The position numbers and the translations under genes are program-made. Below the pieces are notes generated by a model. It had not been told where the DNA came from, searched no databases, and saw nothing but the letters and a program-made list of their open reading frames with translations. Positions 25,997-35,482 of a DNA stretch of 64,000 nt are shown here, one piece after another. This stretch comes from JAPPHA01 sp965220985 (GTDB taxonomy: Bacteria; Pseudomonadota; Alphaproteobacteria; Rhodobacterales; Rhodobacteraceae), in assembly GCA_965220985.1 (NCBI GenBank), contig OZ244854.1, forward strand, positions 3,348,001 to 3,412,000. Reading direction: 5' to 3'. Every line of letters begins with the position of its first letter. Positions within the stretch are counted from its first letter, which is position 1.

Positions 25997-27046
25997 ATGA
26001 GTTTTCTCTCGAAACTGACCCGCCGGTTGGTGAAATCCTCGTCCCGGCTTCGCGACGGCGTGGCCGAAGCCCTCGGCGAGGGGCCAAACAAGGACCAACA
26101 GGAACCTGCCCGCGAGTCCGAGAGTCCTGACACCAATATCGGCACGACGACCGAGAGCGACGGCGGCAACGTCGTGCCGGTCAGTTCCACGGATTCATCC
26201 TCGTCAAGACGACCGATCGATCATCGGGTTCTCGAGAATCTTGAAGACATGCTGATCACGGCAGATCTCGGTTTTGACGTGTCGTCGCGCATCACCGCCC
26301 AGATCGCCGAGGAATGGATGGGGCGTCGCCTCAATGCCGACCAGGTCATGAGTCTGTTGGCACGCGAAGTTGTTTCGATACTTGAGCCGGTAGCGGCCCC
26401 GATGCCGATCTACGACAAAAAACCGCAAGTCGTGCTCGCGGTCGGTGTCAACGGTTCTGGCAAGACGACCACGGTGGCAAAGCTTGCCGCACAGTTCCGC
26501 GACGCGGGAATGTCGGTCATGATCGCCGCCTGCGACACGTTCCGCGCTGCAGCGGTCGAACAACTGGAGATCTGGGGCGAACGGACCGGTGTCCCCGTGC
26601 ATTCAGCGGCGCAAGGCAAGGATCCGGCGTCATTGGCGTTCGACGCATTGGCAAGAGCCGAGGACGAAGGCACGGACATTCTCCTGATCGACACCGCAGG
26701 TCGCTTGCAAAACCGTAGCGATCTCATGGCCGAGCTTGAAAAAATCGTTCGTGTTCTTCGCAAGAGGGATGCTGACGCGCCACACAACACCTTGCTTGTT
26801 CTCGATGCCACGACAGGTCAGAACGCGATCAATCAAGCCGAGGTCTTTACCAAGGCCGCTGATGTCACCGGGCTGGTCATGACCAAGCTCGACGGCACGG
26901 CAAAAGGCGGCGTTCTGGTTGCGATCGCCGACAAGTTCGGACTGCCGATCCATGCCATTGGGGTTGGCGAGAGCCTGGGCGACCTGCAGCCCTTCGATGC
27001 GCAGGAATTTGCAGGCGCTCTCACGGGCCAAGCGGACCAATCCTGA
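25997..27046 (+). CDS. ftsY: Signal recognition particle receptor FtsY
   Basis: Membrane-associated SRP receptor GTPase for co-translational targeting. The protein is 349 residues. A short acidic/Ser-rich A domain (about 25-75) is followed by the N domain and the G domain with P-loop GVNGSGKTTT (about 150-159), DTFRAAA, DTAGR, and TKLDGTAKGG. The reduced A domain is usual for Alphaproteobacteria. ispZ starts 27 nt downstream, so the two are likely co-transcribed. Confidence 0.97.
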   Translation: MSFLSKLTRRLVKSSSRLRDGVAEALGEGPNKDQQEPARESESPDTNIGTTTESDGGNVVPVSSTDSSSSRRPIDHRVLENLEDMLITADLGFDVSSRITAQIAEEWMGRRLNADQVMSLLAREVVSILEPVAAPMPIYDKKPQVVLAVGVNGSGKTTTVAKLAAQFRDAGMSVMIAACDTFRAAAVEQLEIWGERTGVPVHSAAQGKDPASLAFDALARAEDEGTDILLIDTAGRLQNRSDLMAELEKIVRVLRKRDADAPHNTLLVLDATTGQNAINQAEVFTKAADVTGLVMTKLDGTAKGGVLVAIADKFGLPIHAIGVGESLGDLQPFDAQEFAGALTGQADQS

Positions 27047-27072
27047 ACTGGCGCCAGAAGGGAAAAGGCGAG

Positions 27073-27693
27073 ATGTCACAACCGAAAACCCTGAAACCCT
27101 GGGTCAAGATGGTTCTCGATCTCGGTCCAGTCGCGGTATTTTTTATCGCCTACACCCGCTGGAAAGACGATGTGTTCACGATCCTGGGGACGGACTACGA
27201 CGGATTCGTGGTCGCCACCTTGCTTTTCATCCCTCTGATCCTGATCACCACCAGCGTTCACTGGGCGCTGACCGGCAAGTTCTCGCGGATGCAGCTGTTC
27301 GTGGCCGTCATGGTTGTCTTTTTCGGGGGGCTGACCATCTGGTTCAATGATGAGCGATTCTTCAAGATCAAGCCAACGATCGTCTATCTCTTTTTCGGAG
27401 GTGTCCTCGGGGTCGGACTGCTTTTCGGTCGGTCTTATCTCGAGTACGTTCTTGAAGATGCGGTCCCCCTCAAACCCGAAGGTTGGCTCTTGCTGACAAG
27501 GCGGCTCACGCTGTTTTTCGTGGTACTTGCCGTCGCCAACGAATGCGTCTGGAGACTGATGTCAACCGACGCCTGGGTCAACTTCAAGACCTTCGTCCTT
27601 CCTGCTGCCCTTTTCGTGTTCTTTGTCGCCAACGCGCGGGTCTTCGCGCGTTACGCAGACGGGCCTGCACAGAATCAGTCCGGCCACGAGTAG
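27073..27693 (+). CDS. ispZ: Inner membrane-spanning protein YciB / septation protein IspZ
   Basis: A 206-residue polytopic membrane protein with about six membrane segments. The first, DLGPVAVFFIAY, and the loop LTGKFSRMQ are typical of the YciB/IspZ family (septation protein A), implicated in envelope and cell-division integrity. Length is normal. The gene follows ftsY by 27 nt with an AAGGG-type ribosome site, and the ftsY-ispZ pairing is conserved in Alphaproteobacteria. It converges on the AEC transporter gene. Confidence 0.92.
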   Translation: MSQPKTLKPWVKMVLDLGPVAVFFIAYTRWKDDVFTILGTDYDGFVVATLLFIPLILITTSVHWALTGKFSRMQLFVAVMVVFFGGLTIWFNDERFFKIKPTIVYLFFGGVLGVGLLFGRSYLEYVLEDAVPLKPEGWLLLTRRLTLFFVVLAVANECVWRLMSTDAWVNFKTFVLPAALFVFFVANARVFARYADGPAQNQSGHE

Positions 27694-27751
27694 GTCGACC
27701 GGGTCCCGTCCGGGTTCGCGCGCGATCCGCGACCGCCTCTGCCTTCGGCGA

Positions 27752-28687
27752 TCAAACGCCGAGCACGACCAGCCACATCGACACCGAGAGTACCGACAGT
27801 CCCGTGCCGGCAAGGACAGCCGAGGCTGCCGTGTTGCGGGCGCGGTCGTACATGGTCGCGAACACGTAGCCGTTGACGCCAGGCGCCATGGCCGCAAGGA
27901 CAACGACCGCCTTCGTGAAGGCAGCCTCCAGTTCGAACACGTGAGCCGCAAGAACATACGCGATGCCAGGATGAACCAGCAGCTTGAGGAAGCAGATCAT
28001 GGCCGTTTCCTTGAGGCTCTCCTTGAGATGAAACCGCACGAGGACGCCGCCGAGCGAGAACAGGGCAACGGGCAGGGCGGACGCCGCGAACATCTCTGTC
28101 GTGCCGGTGACAAACGCCGGAAGCGAAATGTCCGCGAGATTGACAACGAAACCGAGGACGATGGCGACAGTCAGCACGTTCGAGAACATCGTCTTCGCCG
28201 CAGCCAGGAAAACTCTTGTCAATCGCTGTCCGCTCGCCCGAACAAGCTCCATGCTGACGATCCCGATCAGGTAGCAGAATGGCGCGTGCAACGACACGAT
28301 GACGAAACCAGCCCCCAGCGAATCCGGGCCGTAAGCGCGTTCGAGCATCGGCAGTCCCAAGAGGACACTGTTCGAAAACAGTGTCGAAAAGCCGATGGCA
28401 ATGGAGTCTTCTCCCGATCTCCGGAAGACCAGCCATGCTCCCAGCGTGCCCAGAACGAAGATGACCGACGATGCTGCATAGTAGCTGGTCAGAAGTTCGG
28501 GCTGAAAGACAGTCGATATGTCGATGCCTGAAATGGCGACAAACAGCAGGCACGGGATGGCGACGGACTGGGCATACCGCATCATCCCGTCCACGTGATT
28601 CGCGTTGATGAAAGACCTGCGAACCAGAACGTACCCGGTTCCGGTCAGGCAGACGACCGGAAGCAGGATTTCGATGATGTTCAGCAT
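27752..28687 (-). CDS. AEC family transporter (auxin efflux carrier-like)
   Basis: A 311-residue membrane protein with ten predicted segments, the AEC/bile-acid-symporter-type fold. The mid-protein SNSVLLGLPMLERAYG is the conserved AEC motif in the crossover helix, and the C-terminal APGVNGYVFATMY is also characteristic. These carriers move small organic anions; bacterial members include malonate/malate carriers. The start overlaps the end of the MBL hydrolase gene by 7 nt, so it may be co-expressed at the distal end of the dacA-tmk-holB-tatD operon. Substrate unknown. Confidence 0.88.
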   Translation of the reverse strand: MLNIIEILLPVVCLTGTGYVLVRRSFINANHVDGMMRYAQSVAIPCLLFVAISGIDISTVFQPELLTSYYAASSVIFVLGTLGAWLVFRRSGEDSIAIGFSTLFSNSVLLGLPMLERAYGPDSLGAGFVIVSLHAPFCYLIGIVSMELVRASGQRLTRVFLAAAKTMFSNVLTVAIVLGFVVNLADISLPAFVTGTTEMFAASALPVALFSLGGVLVRFHLKESLKETAMICFLKLLVHPGIAYVLAAHVFELEAAFTKAVVVLAAMAPGVNGYVFATMYDRARNTAASAVLAGTGLSVLSVSMWLVVLGV

Positions 28688-29493
28688 GAGGGGATTTCGG
28701 GACAGTCGATTCGAAAACCGTCATAAGCTGCAGAAACGTTCGATGGCGTTTCCTCGCAAATGGTTCTGTAGTCGAGATCCGTGTGCATGTTGGTGAGCAC
28801 CGCCTTGCGAGGTGCCGCCCGCTTGATCCATTCGAGCGTCTGGTCGAGGTGGGAATGCGTGGGATGAGGTGTCCGTCTCAACGCATCGACGATCCAGACG
28901 TCAAGATCGTTGAATGCTGGCCAAGACGCATCTGGAATCTCCGAAACATCGGGAAGATATGCCACGCGATCGATCCGGAACCCGTACGCGGGAATGTTGC
29001 CGTGTTCAACTTCGATCGGGGTGAAGGTGACGGGCCCGCCAGCGCCGTCGACGGTAATCGGTCCCTCGATGATGGAAAGTTCGAGAAACGGACGGTGAAG
29101 CCCACCCATAGGAAGCTCGAACGCGTATTGAAAACGCTGGACAATGTCCTTGGCAGCGGTCCGACTGGCGAACACGGGAACCTTGCTGCCCCTGTTCATC
29201 GCAACGATCCGAAGATCGTCGATGCCGTTGGTGTGATCTGCATGTTCATGCGTGTAGACGACGGCATCGAGAATGCCGACGCCGGCGTCGAGCAGTTGCA
29301 CCCTCAGGTCCGGTGAGGTGTCGACAAGCACGCAGGTCGTGCCCGCCTGCGACAGGCGCTGGACCAGCAGCGAGCAACGCTTTCGCGCGTTGCGGGGATC
29401 GTCCGGGTCGCAGTCGCCCCAGTTACCGCCAACTCGTGGCACACCTCCCGAAGACCCGCATCCAAGTATCGTGAACCTCAGTCCCGCTTTCAC
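28681..29493 (-). CDS. MBL-fold metallo-hydrolase (PhnP-like)
   Basis: A 270-residue metallo-beta-lactamase-fold phosphodiesterase-like protein. It begins RFTILGCGSSGGVPR, the usual start of the PhnP/RNase Z-like subgroup, and has the metal motif THEHADHTNGIDDLR and a later NMHTDLDY His/Asp site. The start is GTG 29493, overlapping the tatD stop (GTGA). MBL hydrolases directly downstream of tatD are standard in Alphaproteobacteria. Probable substrates are cyclic phosphodiesters, by family similarity only. Confidence 0.9.
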   Translation of the reverse strand: MKAGLRFTILGCGSSGGVPRVGGNWGDCDPDDPRNARKRCSLLVQRLSQAGTTCVLVDTSPDLRVQLLDAGVGILDAVVYTHEHADHTNGIDDLRIVAMNRGSKVPVFASRTAAKDIVQRFQYAFELPMGGLHRPFLELSIIEGPITVDGAGGPVTFTPIEVEHGNIPAYGFRIDRVAYLPDVSEIPDASWPAFNDLDVWIVDALRRTPHPTHSHLDQTLEWIKRAAPRKAVLTNMHTDLDYRTICEETPSNVSAAYDGFRIDCPEIPSC

Positions 29494-30299
29494 TGTCGGC
29501 ACTCCGCTGAGGATGCCTTCGCGAACAGGCGATCGAAGTTTCTTGTTGTCGCTGCCGCGAAATCGTCGAGTGTCATGCCGTGGATCTCGGCCCCGACCTT
29601 CGCCGTGTGCAGGGTGTAGGACGGTTCGTTGGTCTTGCCGCGATATGGAGCGGGCGCAAGATAGGGCGCATCGGTTTCGACCAGAATCTGATCGATCGGA
29701 ACTCTCGAAAAAATGGATCGGAGCTCTTCCGATTTCCTGAACGTCACGATCCCGGACATCGAAAGGTAGAAACCCATGCTTGCCGCCAGCTCCGCCAATG
29801 CTGCGGATGACGAAAAGCAATGCATCACGCAGTTGTACGGCGCCTGTCTGTACTCGTCTTCAAGAATGGCACCGATGTCGTCATCGGCGGCCCGAGCATG
29901 AATGATGAGAGGCAATCCTGTGACCCGAGCCGCTTCAACGTGCACGAGCAGGCTTTGCTTTTGCAATTCAGCCAGTTCACGGGTGTAATGATAGTCGAGA
30001 CCGGTCTCTCCGATCGCCACCAGCCTTGGATGACGCGCAACCCGAACAAGGTCATCGACGGAAACCATGGGCTCCTCGGCCACCCGATGCGGGTGGGTTC
30101 CGGCGGCAAAAAACACCGATTCAAACCGCTCGGATATGGCTCGAACATCGGGTTCGGCCCTCAAGCTGGTCGCGATGGTGACCATGCGAGCGACACCGCC
30201 TTGAACGGCGCGGTCGACAACGTCGGACAACTCGCTCTCAAAAACTGGAAAGTCCAGGTGACAGTGACTGTCGACAAGCTGATTTCCGGGTGAAAGCAT
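29490..30299 (-). CDS. tatD: TatD family DNase/hydrolase
   Basis: A 269-residue metal-dependent TIM-barrel hydrolase; members are 3'-5' DNA/RNA exonucleases or D-Tyr-tRNA deacylase-like. Diagnostic motifs are VDSHCHLD (about 9-16), GTHPHRV, AIGETGLDYHY, IIHARAADDD, MHCFSSS and ETDAPYLAPAPYRGK, together giving the full metal-binding set. It is 10 nt downstream of holB and overlaps the MBL gene by 4 nt. metG, often found between holB and tatD in relatives, is not here. Confidence 0.95.
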   Translation of the reverse strand: MLSPGNQLVDSHCHLDFPVFESELSDVVDRAVQGGVARMVTIATSLRAEPDVRAISERFESVFFAAGTHPHRVAEEPMVSVDDLVRVARHPRLVAIGETGLDYHYTRELAELQKQSLLVHVEAARVTGLPLIIHARAADDDIGAILEDEYRQAPYNCVMHCFSSSAALAELAASMGFYLSMSGIVTFRKSEELRSIFSRVPIDQILVETDAPYLAPAPYRGKTNEPSYTLHTAKVGAEIHGMTLDDFAAATTRNFDRLFAKASSAECRQ

Positions 30300-30309
30300 C
30301 GATTGCGAC

Positions 30310-31461
30310 TCAGGCAGGCGCGTGCCTCGCGGCCGCGTTTATTCGAGCGACCATATCGAATATGATGCTTCCGGGGTCAAGATTGACCGTATGTGCGTCA
30401 CGACCCATGATCGGCAATTCCTGCGCGAGAGTTGCCCAGTGCTCGGCCATCATTGGTGCTCGCGCCAAGCGTTCCCACATCCGTTGCTCGCCGGGCACGG
30501 ATTCTCTCATCTGGTGGGAGCCGAGCGCACCGCAGCGCGCCAGGCGAGACAGCGCAATGGCCAGCAGTCCGATCGCCATCTCAAAGCGACGCTGATTGTT
30601 GCGACCGCGACAGCTTTCGGCAAATTTATCGATCAACGACCGATCCGTCCTCGGCGCGTCACTCAGTAACCTGACGATTTCACCGTAAATCGCCATTCCG
30701 TCATGGTCCGCCAGTTCCACGGCCGCGCCGGGCGACCCCTCGGACAGTTCCGCAAGCGCCGTGCGCCTGTCTGCATCAAGACTGCGTCCCAGTTCAGCCA
30801 TGACCTGCGCGACCTGAGGTGCGTCGAGGGGGCGACAGTTGAGCTTGCTGCACCTTGATCGGATCGTCGGCAAGATGAGCGAGGGCTGGTGGCAAACGAG
30901 CAAAAACAGCGCTCGGTCCGGCGGTTCCTCGAGCAGCTTCAGAAGCGCGTTTGCCGCCGACTGGTTCAGATCGTCGATCGCGTCGATGATTGTCAGTCGC
31001 CATCCCGTGCCAACGGACGTTTCCGAATAGAGCGTTCGCAACTGGCGCACTTCATCAACCGTGATGAAGTTTCTGAAATTGTTTCTTTTTTCGTCCCAGC
31101 TTCGCCGACAGAGGAAAAGGTCCGGATGGGTCAGTGCAAGAATGCGGCTGAACACCGGATTTGACCGATCCGGTACTGGAATGAGGCGCTGTTCCGAGGA
31201 CGTACCACAACCGGATTCGGTTGCGGTTTCACCGTCATGTTCATGGGTCAGGAGGTAGCTGGCCGCCCGCCAGGCAAGCGTCGCCTTTCCGATTCCCTTC
31301 GCGCCGGAAATCATCCAGGCATGGTGAACGCGTCCCGAATTGACCGCCGACATGAACTCGTGCTGGGCATCCTCATGTCCGATCAACTGTCGCGCGTGTC
31401 GCGGATGAGGCACGCCATCGACACGGTCGGCCTCGGGCAACGCTGACTCGCTCTCGCTCAT
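30310..31461 (-). CDS. holB: DNA polymerase III subunit delta'
   Basis: Clamp-loader subunit, 383 residues. The N-terminal AAA+ fold has the modified P-loop ISGAKGIGKATLAWR (about 50-64) and the LLKLLEEPPDRALFLLV motif with the SRC sequence in TIRSRCSKL, all diagnostic of delta'. The C-terminal collar helices follow. The start overlaps the tmk stop by 4 nt. tmk-holB coupling is standard, supporting the assignment. Confidence 0.95.
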   Translation of the reverse strand: MSESESALPEADRVDGVPHPRHARQLIGHEDAQHEFMSAVNSGRVHHAWMISGAKGIGKATLAWRAASYLLTHEHDGETATESGCGTSSEQRLIPVPDRSNPVFSRILALTHPDLFLCRRSWDEKRNNFRNFITVDEVRQLRTLYSETSVGTGWRLTIIDAIDDLNQSAANALLKLLEEPPDRALFLLVCHQPSLILPTIRSRCSKLNCRPLDAPQVAQVMAELGRSLDADRRTALAELSEGSPGAAVELADHDGMAIYGEIVRLLSDAPRTDRSLIDKFAESCRGRNNQRRFEMAIGLLAIALSRLARCGALGSHQMRESVPGEQRMWERLARAPMMAEHWATLAQELPIMGRDAHTVNLDPGSIIFDMVARINAAARHAPA

Positions 31462-32099
31462 GATGCGCTGCAGCGTTGACGCGAGAGTTCGAGGATCCGC
31501 TTGCTCAGGGCATCCGGCGCGCAGGCGGCATTGACAACTTCGAATCGTTCGGGGTGAGAATCTGCCAGGTCCAGGAAGGCCTGCCTGAGCGAACGCTGAA
31601 ACTCGACGCCGAAACTCTCGAAACGGGTCTCGTTGGACTGTTTTTCGTCTTGGCGGGAACAGGCCACGTTCGGATCAATGTCCAGCAAGACCGTGAGGTC
31701 AGGCGGCTCGATCCCGAGTCTCAGGTGCAACAGGTCAACCAGTTCGCTCCGATCCGAGCGCACCACGCCCTGATAGACTCGCGTGGAATCGATGTAGCGG
31801 TCGCATATGACGATTTTTCCCTGGGCCAGCGCCGGCTCGATAACCGTCCTGAAGTGCTCGACGCGCGCAGCAACAAACAGCAGAAGCTCGGTTTCCGGGA
31901 GCCAGCGATCTGCGTGCCCCTTGACGAGCAGCGCCCGAATTTCCTCGGCACCGGGAGAGCCGCCTGGCTCCCGGGTCGCAACCACCGACTTTCCAAGCAT
32001 CCGGAATTGTTCGGCAAGCAACCTCGTCTGGGTCGACTTGCCGCAACCGTCAATCCCTTCAAGGGTGATGAAAAATCCGCGCGCTCCGGGTTGCGGCAT
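31458..32099 (-). CDS. tmk: Thymidylate kinase
   Basis: dTMP kinase, 213 residues, phosphorylating dTMP to dTDP. The P-loop GIDGCGKST (about 15-23), the DRY-type motif ICDRYIDSTRVYQG and TREPGGSPGAE are diagnostic. ATG 32099 is chosen because GAGGCGG precedes it and it gives the normal length; an open frame continues upstream over dacA with no homology. It is 8 nt after the dacA stop and overlaps holB by 4 nt. Confidence 0.96.
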   Translation of the reverse strand: MPQPGARGFFITLEGIDGCGKSTQTRLLAEQFRMLGKSVVATREPGGSPGAEEIRALLVKGHADRWLPETELLLFVAARVEHFRTVIEPALAQGKIVICDRYIDSTRVYQGVVRSDRSELVDLLHLRLGIEPPDLTVLLDIDPNVACSRQDEKQSNETRFESFGVEFQRSLRQAFLDLADSHPERFEVVNAACAPDALSKRILELSRQRCSAS

Positions 32100-32107
32100 C
32101 GGCCGCC

Positions 32108-33334
32108 TCAAATCGTGCCCAGAACCAAGGAGCTCACTCCGATCCACATGATCTCGAACACGGCAGAGACGCGCGAGATGACTCCTCCTCTTTCGACCGA
32201 GGTCTCCGCCAGCAACGGGTAGACCGATGTCGGCATGCCGGGAAACTTGACCAAGAGGTCGGCGACGTGGCTTCCTTTCTCGATCGGCGCCTCGAGGGGA
32301 TCCTGGTACCTGAGCGAGACCGTCATGTCGTCCTTTGCCCAGAATGGCGACGTCACCAGCACCTCGCCCGCCGTCACCAGTCCAACCCTGTTCTGCGACC
32401 CGAGCGAAACCCTGGCCTGCGCGACCTGCGTGTCCGATTCGAACACCTTGACGATCGAAAATTCGCGAAACGCCCAATTGACGAGCCGCAAGGATTCGCG
32501 CTGCCGTTCCGCCTCGCTTTCGAGACCCGACACCACGAAGAGAATTCGTCGCACCCCATTGTCGGCCGATCCAACCAATCCGTAACCTGCGGCATTGGTA
32601 TGGCCGGTCTTCAAGCCGTCGACGTGAGCGCCAAGGCCGAGCAGCGGGTTTCTGTTCGACTGGGTGACGCCGCCCCACGTGAATTCCGGCTCCTTGAAAT
32701 AGCCGTAATATTGCGGGAAATCCTCGATGATTCGCTTGGCAAGTTCGATCAGGTCCGTCGCGCTCATCATGTGGGCCGGATGGGGCCAACCGGTGGAATT
32801 TGCGAAAGTCGAATTCTCAAGACCCAATTCCTCGGCCTTGAGATTCATGAAACGAACGAAGGCCTCTTCGGTTCCTGCAAGATTCTCGGCAATGGCAATG
32901 CAGGCGTCGTTACCCGATTGCACGATGACGCCCCGAATCAGATCGTCCACGGAAACGTTCTCGCCTGCGGAGAGAAACATGGTCGACCCGCCCATTTTGG
33001 CAGCTTTTTCGGACACCTGGAACATGGTTGTCAGGTCGACCCGCCTGTCCTTAAGCGCATCAAAAAGCAGATACAGCGTCATCAGCTTGGACATCGATGC
33101 GGGCGGGAGGCTCAGATCGGCATTTTTTGCCATCAGGACCGTTCCTGACGTCATGTCGGTGACAATCGCGGCCTTGGCCGTGGTGTCCATCGACGTATCC
33201 GCAGTCTGAGTCCACGCAGCCGATGAACAAGCGGGCACGAGCAACGCTGCTGCAACCACGAAGCGCAGTCGGCGCCACAAGGTTTCGCACGGAGTCAGTT
33301 GGAAAAAGCGGTTGATTCCGATTGGCAAGTCCAT
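32108..33334 (-). CDS. dacA: D-alanyl-D-alanine carboxypeptidase (DacA/PBP5-like)
   Basis: Periplasmic, membrane-anchored penicillin-binding protein trimming peptidoglycan pentapeptides. About 408 residues from ATG 33334. An N-terminal signal (about 22-42) precedes the peptidase domain with Ser80 and Lys83 (SMSK), SGN at 140-142 and KTG at 242-244. The C-terminal PBP5 stalk domain and a terminal hydrophobic helix (EIMWIGVSSLVLG) follow. ATG 33334 has no strong ribosome site; an in-frame ATG at 33385 is an alternative. It heads the dacA-tmk-holB-tatD-MBL operon. Confidence 0.94.
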   Translation of the reverse strand: MDLPIGINRFFQLTPCETLWRRLRFVVAAALLVPACSSAAWTQTADTSMDTTAKAAIVTDMTSGTVLMAKNADLSLPPASMSKLMTLYLLFDALKDRRVDLTTMFQVSEKAAKMGGSTMFLSAGENVSVDDLIRGVIVQSGNDACIAIAENLAGTEEAFVRFMNLKAEELGLENSTFANSTGWPHPAHMMSATDLIELAKRIIEDFPQYYGYFKEPEFTWGGVTQSNRNPLLGLGAHVDGLKTGHTNAAGYGLVGSADNGVRRILFVVSGLESEAERQRESLRLVNWAFREFSIVKVFESDTQVAQARVSLGSQNRVGLVTAGEVLVTSPFWAKDDMTVSLRYQDPLEAPIEKGSHVADLLVKFPGMPTSVYPLLAETSVERGGVISRVSAVFEIMWIGVSSLVLGTI

Positions 33335-33646
33335 GCCATAAAACTTACAGAGACCGAGAAAATTCGCAAGATCTTTAGCGATCATGGACGCGGCACGACG
33401 CAAGAGCCGAAGTCGCGTTGTCGACAATCCCGATCAAGGCGCGACAACGACGTCCGAGAACCCTGTTTCCCAGAACGCCCTTGAACATTCAGACAATGAT
33501 CTCGATAGATGCCGTCAGGCGCATTCCACCATGCCGCGGGCTGGCGTTCAGGCACTCATGCCGACCGACTGCCAACCTTGCCAAGCCCACATCGGGGGCG
33601 AGGCGGTCGCGGCCACGGCCAACGGGCAGGAGCAAGGGATCAGGAC
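33335..33646. other. Divergent intergenic region between dacA and the SDR gene
   Basis: About 310 bases. It must contain promoters for dacA (-) and the SDR operon (+), but none could be defined. CGTTGTCG and CGACAACG near 33416-33450 form an 8-bp inverted repeat with a long spacer, possibly an operator. No gene was recognised. Confidence 0.35.
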
Positions 33647-34387
33647 ATGAACCTTAAAGGCAAGACAGCGATCGTCACGGGAGGAGGATCCGGTTTTGGA
33701 GCGGGCATCGTCAGGCGATTTGCTGAACTCGGCGCTGCGGTTGCCATTGCGGACATCAATTTCAGCAACGCGGAAGCTGTCGCATATGAAACAGGCACTG
33801 ACCCTTTCGAGGTCGACGTGTCCAGTGACAGTTCCGTCAAGGCATTTGCAGAAGAGTTCATTCAAGGTTTCGGAGCACCCGACATCCTCGTCAACAATGC
33901 CGGGATCACCCATGATCGGGCGCCTCTCGAGCAGGTCTCGGAAGAGGACTTCATGTCGGTGTTTCGGGTCAACTGCATGTCGGTCTATCTCACGGCCCGA
34001 CATTTCGTGGCGCCCATGAAGGCGACTGGGGGAGGGTGCATTCTGAACGTCTCTTCGACCGCCGGGCTGTCCCCGCGCTCGCAACTGAATTGGTACAACG
34101 CATCGAAAGGGTGGATGATAACCGCGACCCAGACCATGGCCATCGAATTGGCTCCTGACCGTATTCGGGTCAATGCACTGGCGCCGGTTGCTGGCGAAAC
34201 CCCTCTGCTCGAGCGGTTTCTTGGCGGGGATACACCTGAGAACCGGGCTGCGTTTCTCGCGACAATTCCGCTCGGAAGGTTTTCACAGCCTGGGGATCTG
34301 GCGAATGCCGCGAGCTTCCTGTGTTCCGACGAGGCAAGCATGCTCACCGGCGTCATCTTGCCCGTCGATGGCGGACGGACGATCTGA
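33647..34387 (+). CDS. SDR family oxidoreductase (3-oxoacyl reductase-like)
   Basis: A 246-residue classical short-chain dehydrogenase. It has the glycine motif GGGSGFGAG (12-20), NNAG, Ser in NVSSTAG, the catalytic Tyr/Lys in YNASKGW, and ends VDGGRTI. The chain resembles FabG-type or glucose-1-dehydrogenase-like SDRs. ATG 33647 is supported by a nearby AGGA. It lies 66 nt upstream of a tandem-hotdog thioesterase, which suggests an acyl-CoA or keto-acyl substrate, an inference from neighbours. Confidence 0.85.
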   Translation: MNLKGKTAIVTGGGSGFGAGIVRRFAELGAAVAIADINFSNAEAVAYETGTDPFEVDVSSDSSVKAFAEEFIQGFGAPDILVNNAGITHDRAPLEQVSEEDFMSVFRVNCMSVYLTARHFVAPMKATGGGCILNVSSTAGLSPRSQLNWYNASKGWMITATQTMAIELAPDRIRVNALAPVAGETPLLERFLGGDTPENRAAFLATIPLGRFSQPGDLANAASFLCSDEASMLTGVILPVDGGRTI

Positions 34388-34453
34388 TCGCGTGATCTTT
34401 TTTCAGGCTTCGATCATCGACGCGCGATGCACAACTTCCGAAGGACATGATCC

Positions 34454-35482
34454 ATGAACATGTCAGATGTTCGCAACTTCCAGACCTTTGTCGACTCGCT
34501 GGCTCATTGTCGAGCCCTGGGAATCGTAGTCGAATCGGTCGGTGACGGAAGCGCAACCATGCGCATGCCGTGGAAGCCCGAATTGATTGGAGACCCCAGA
34601 ACATCGGTCATCCACGGCGGTGCGGTCTCCGCCCTTCTCGACACCTGCGCGGGAGCGGCGGTTCTCACCCACCCGAAAAACAACGCACCGACGGCAACGA
34701 TCAGTCTGCGCATTGACTACATGCGTTCCGCGACCCCCGGACAGACAGTTCTGGCAAAAGCAGATGTCTATCACGTGACAAAATCTGTCGCCTTTGTCAG
34801 AGCCTGGGCAGGGGACGACGAGGAACAACCGGTCGCATCGGCGACCGGCACTTTCACGCTGACGCAGTCACATCCCGGGTCACGCGCCTGGTACGAAGGT
34901 TTCGCCCAGCAGTTGGACACTGCGAAGGCGACCGATGAACCATCCAATCGGAGCGAGAACAGCGGAAACCGGTCGAATCCTGCGGGTGGATTGGCCGGCG
35001 CCGATCACCATGATGTCTTCGAGCCCATCGGGAGCCTCCCTTACGCCCAGTTCATGGGGATCAAGTTTGCGCGTCACGGCGATGAACTGACAGCGGTGAT
35101 GAGTCCGTCACCGAGATTGATCGGCAATCCCACGATTCCGGCGTTGCATGGTGGCGCAATCGCCGGCTTCCTCGAAACCGTTGCGACCGCCGAACTGGTG
35201 TCACGGTCGCAATCGATGGCGAACGGTGCGTCCGGCATCGGAACGCTGACCGGAAAACCCGCTCACATCAATTTCACGGACATCAAGAAACTGCCAAAAA
35301 CGATTGATTTTGCAGTGGATTTCATGCGACCCGGCCTTGACAGGGTCAGCCATGCCCGTGCGCACATCAACCGTTTTGGGTCGAGGTTCGTTTCGGTCCG
35401 CGTCGAGGCTTGGCAGGAGCAGCGCGACCGCCACTTCGCCGAAGCCACAGGTCACTTTCTGAACCCGTTTGCAGATGCGTAA
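34454..35482 (+). CDS. Tandem hotdog-domain thioesterase (PaaI-like, fused duplicate)
   Basis: A 342-residue protein with two PaaI-type hotdog domains in tandem. Domain one (about 20-140) has VIHGGAVSALLDTCAG; domain two (about 190-338) has ALHGGAIAGFLETVA. These HGG segments and following Asp/Glu are the active-site helix of acyl-CoA thioesterases. A Ser/Asn/Gly-rich linker (about 155-180) joins them. Most PaaI proteins carry one domain and assemble as tetramers, so this is an internal duplication. AAGGA precedes ATG 34454. The downstream MATE gene overlaps its end by 8 nt. The acyl substrate is unknown. Confidence 0.85.
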   Translation: MNMSDVRNFQTFVDSLAHCRALGIVVESVGDGSATMRMPWKPELIGDPRTSVIHGGAVSALLDTCAGAAVLTHPKNNAPTATISLRIDYMRSATPGQTVLAKADVYHVTKSVAFVRAWAGDDEEQPVASATGTFTLTQSHPGSRAWYEGFAQQLDTAKATDEPSNRSENSGNRSNPAGGLAGADHHDVFEPIGSLPYAQFMGIKFARHGDELTAVMSPSPRLIGNPTIPALHGGAIAGFLETVATAELVSRSQSMANGASGIGTLTGKPAHINFTDIKKLPKTIDFAVDFMRPGLDRVSHARAHINRFGSRFVSVRVEAWQEQRDRHFAEATGHFLNPFADA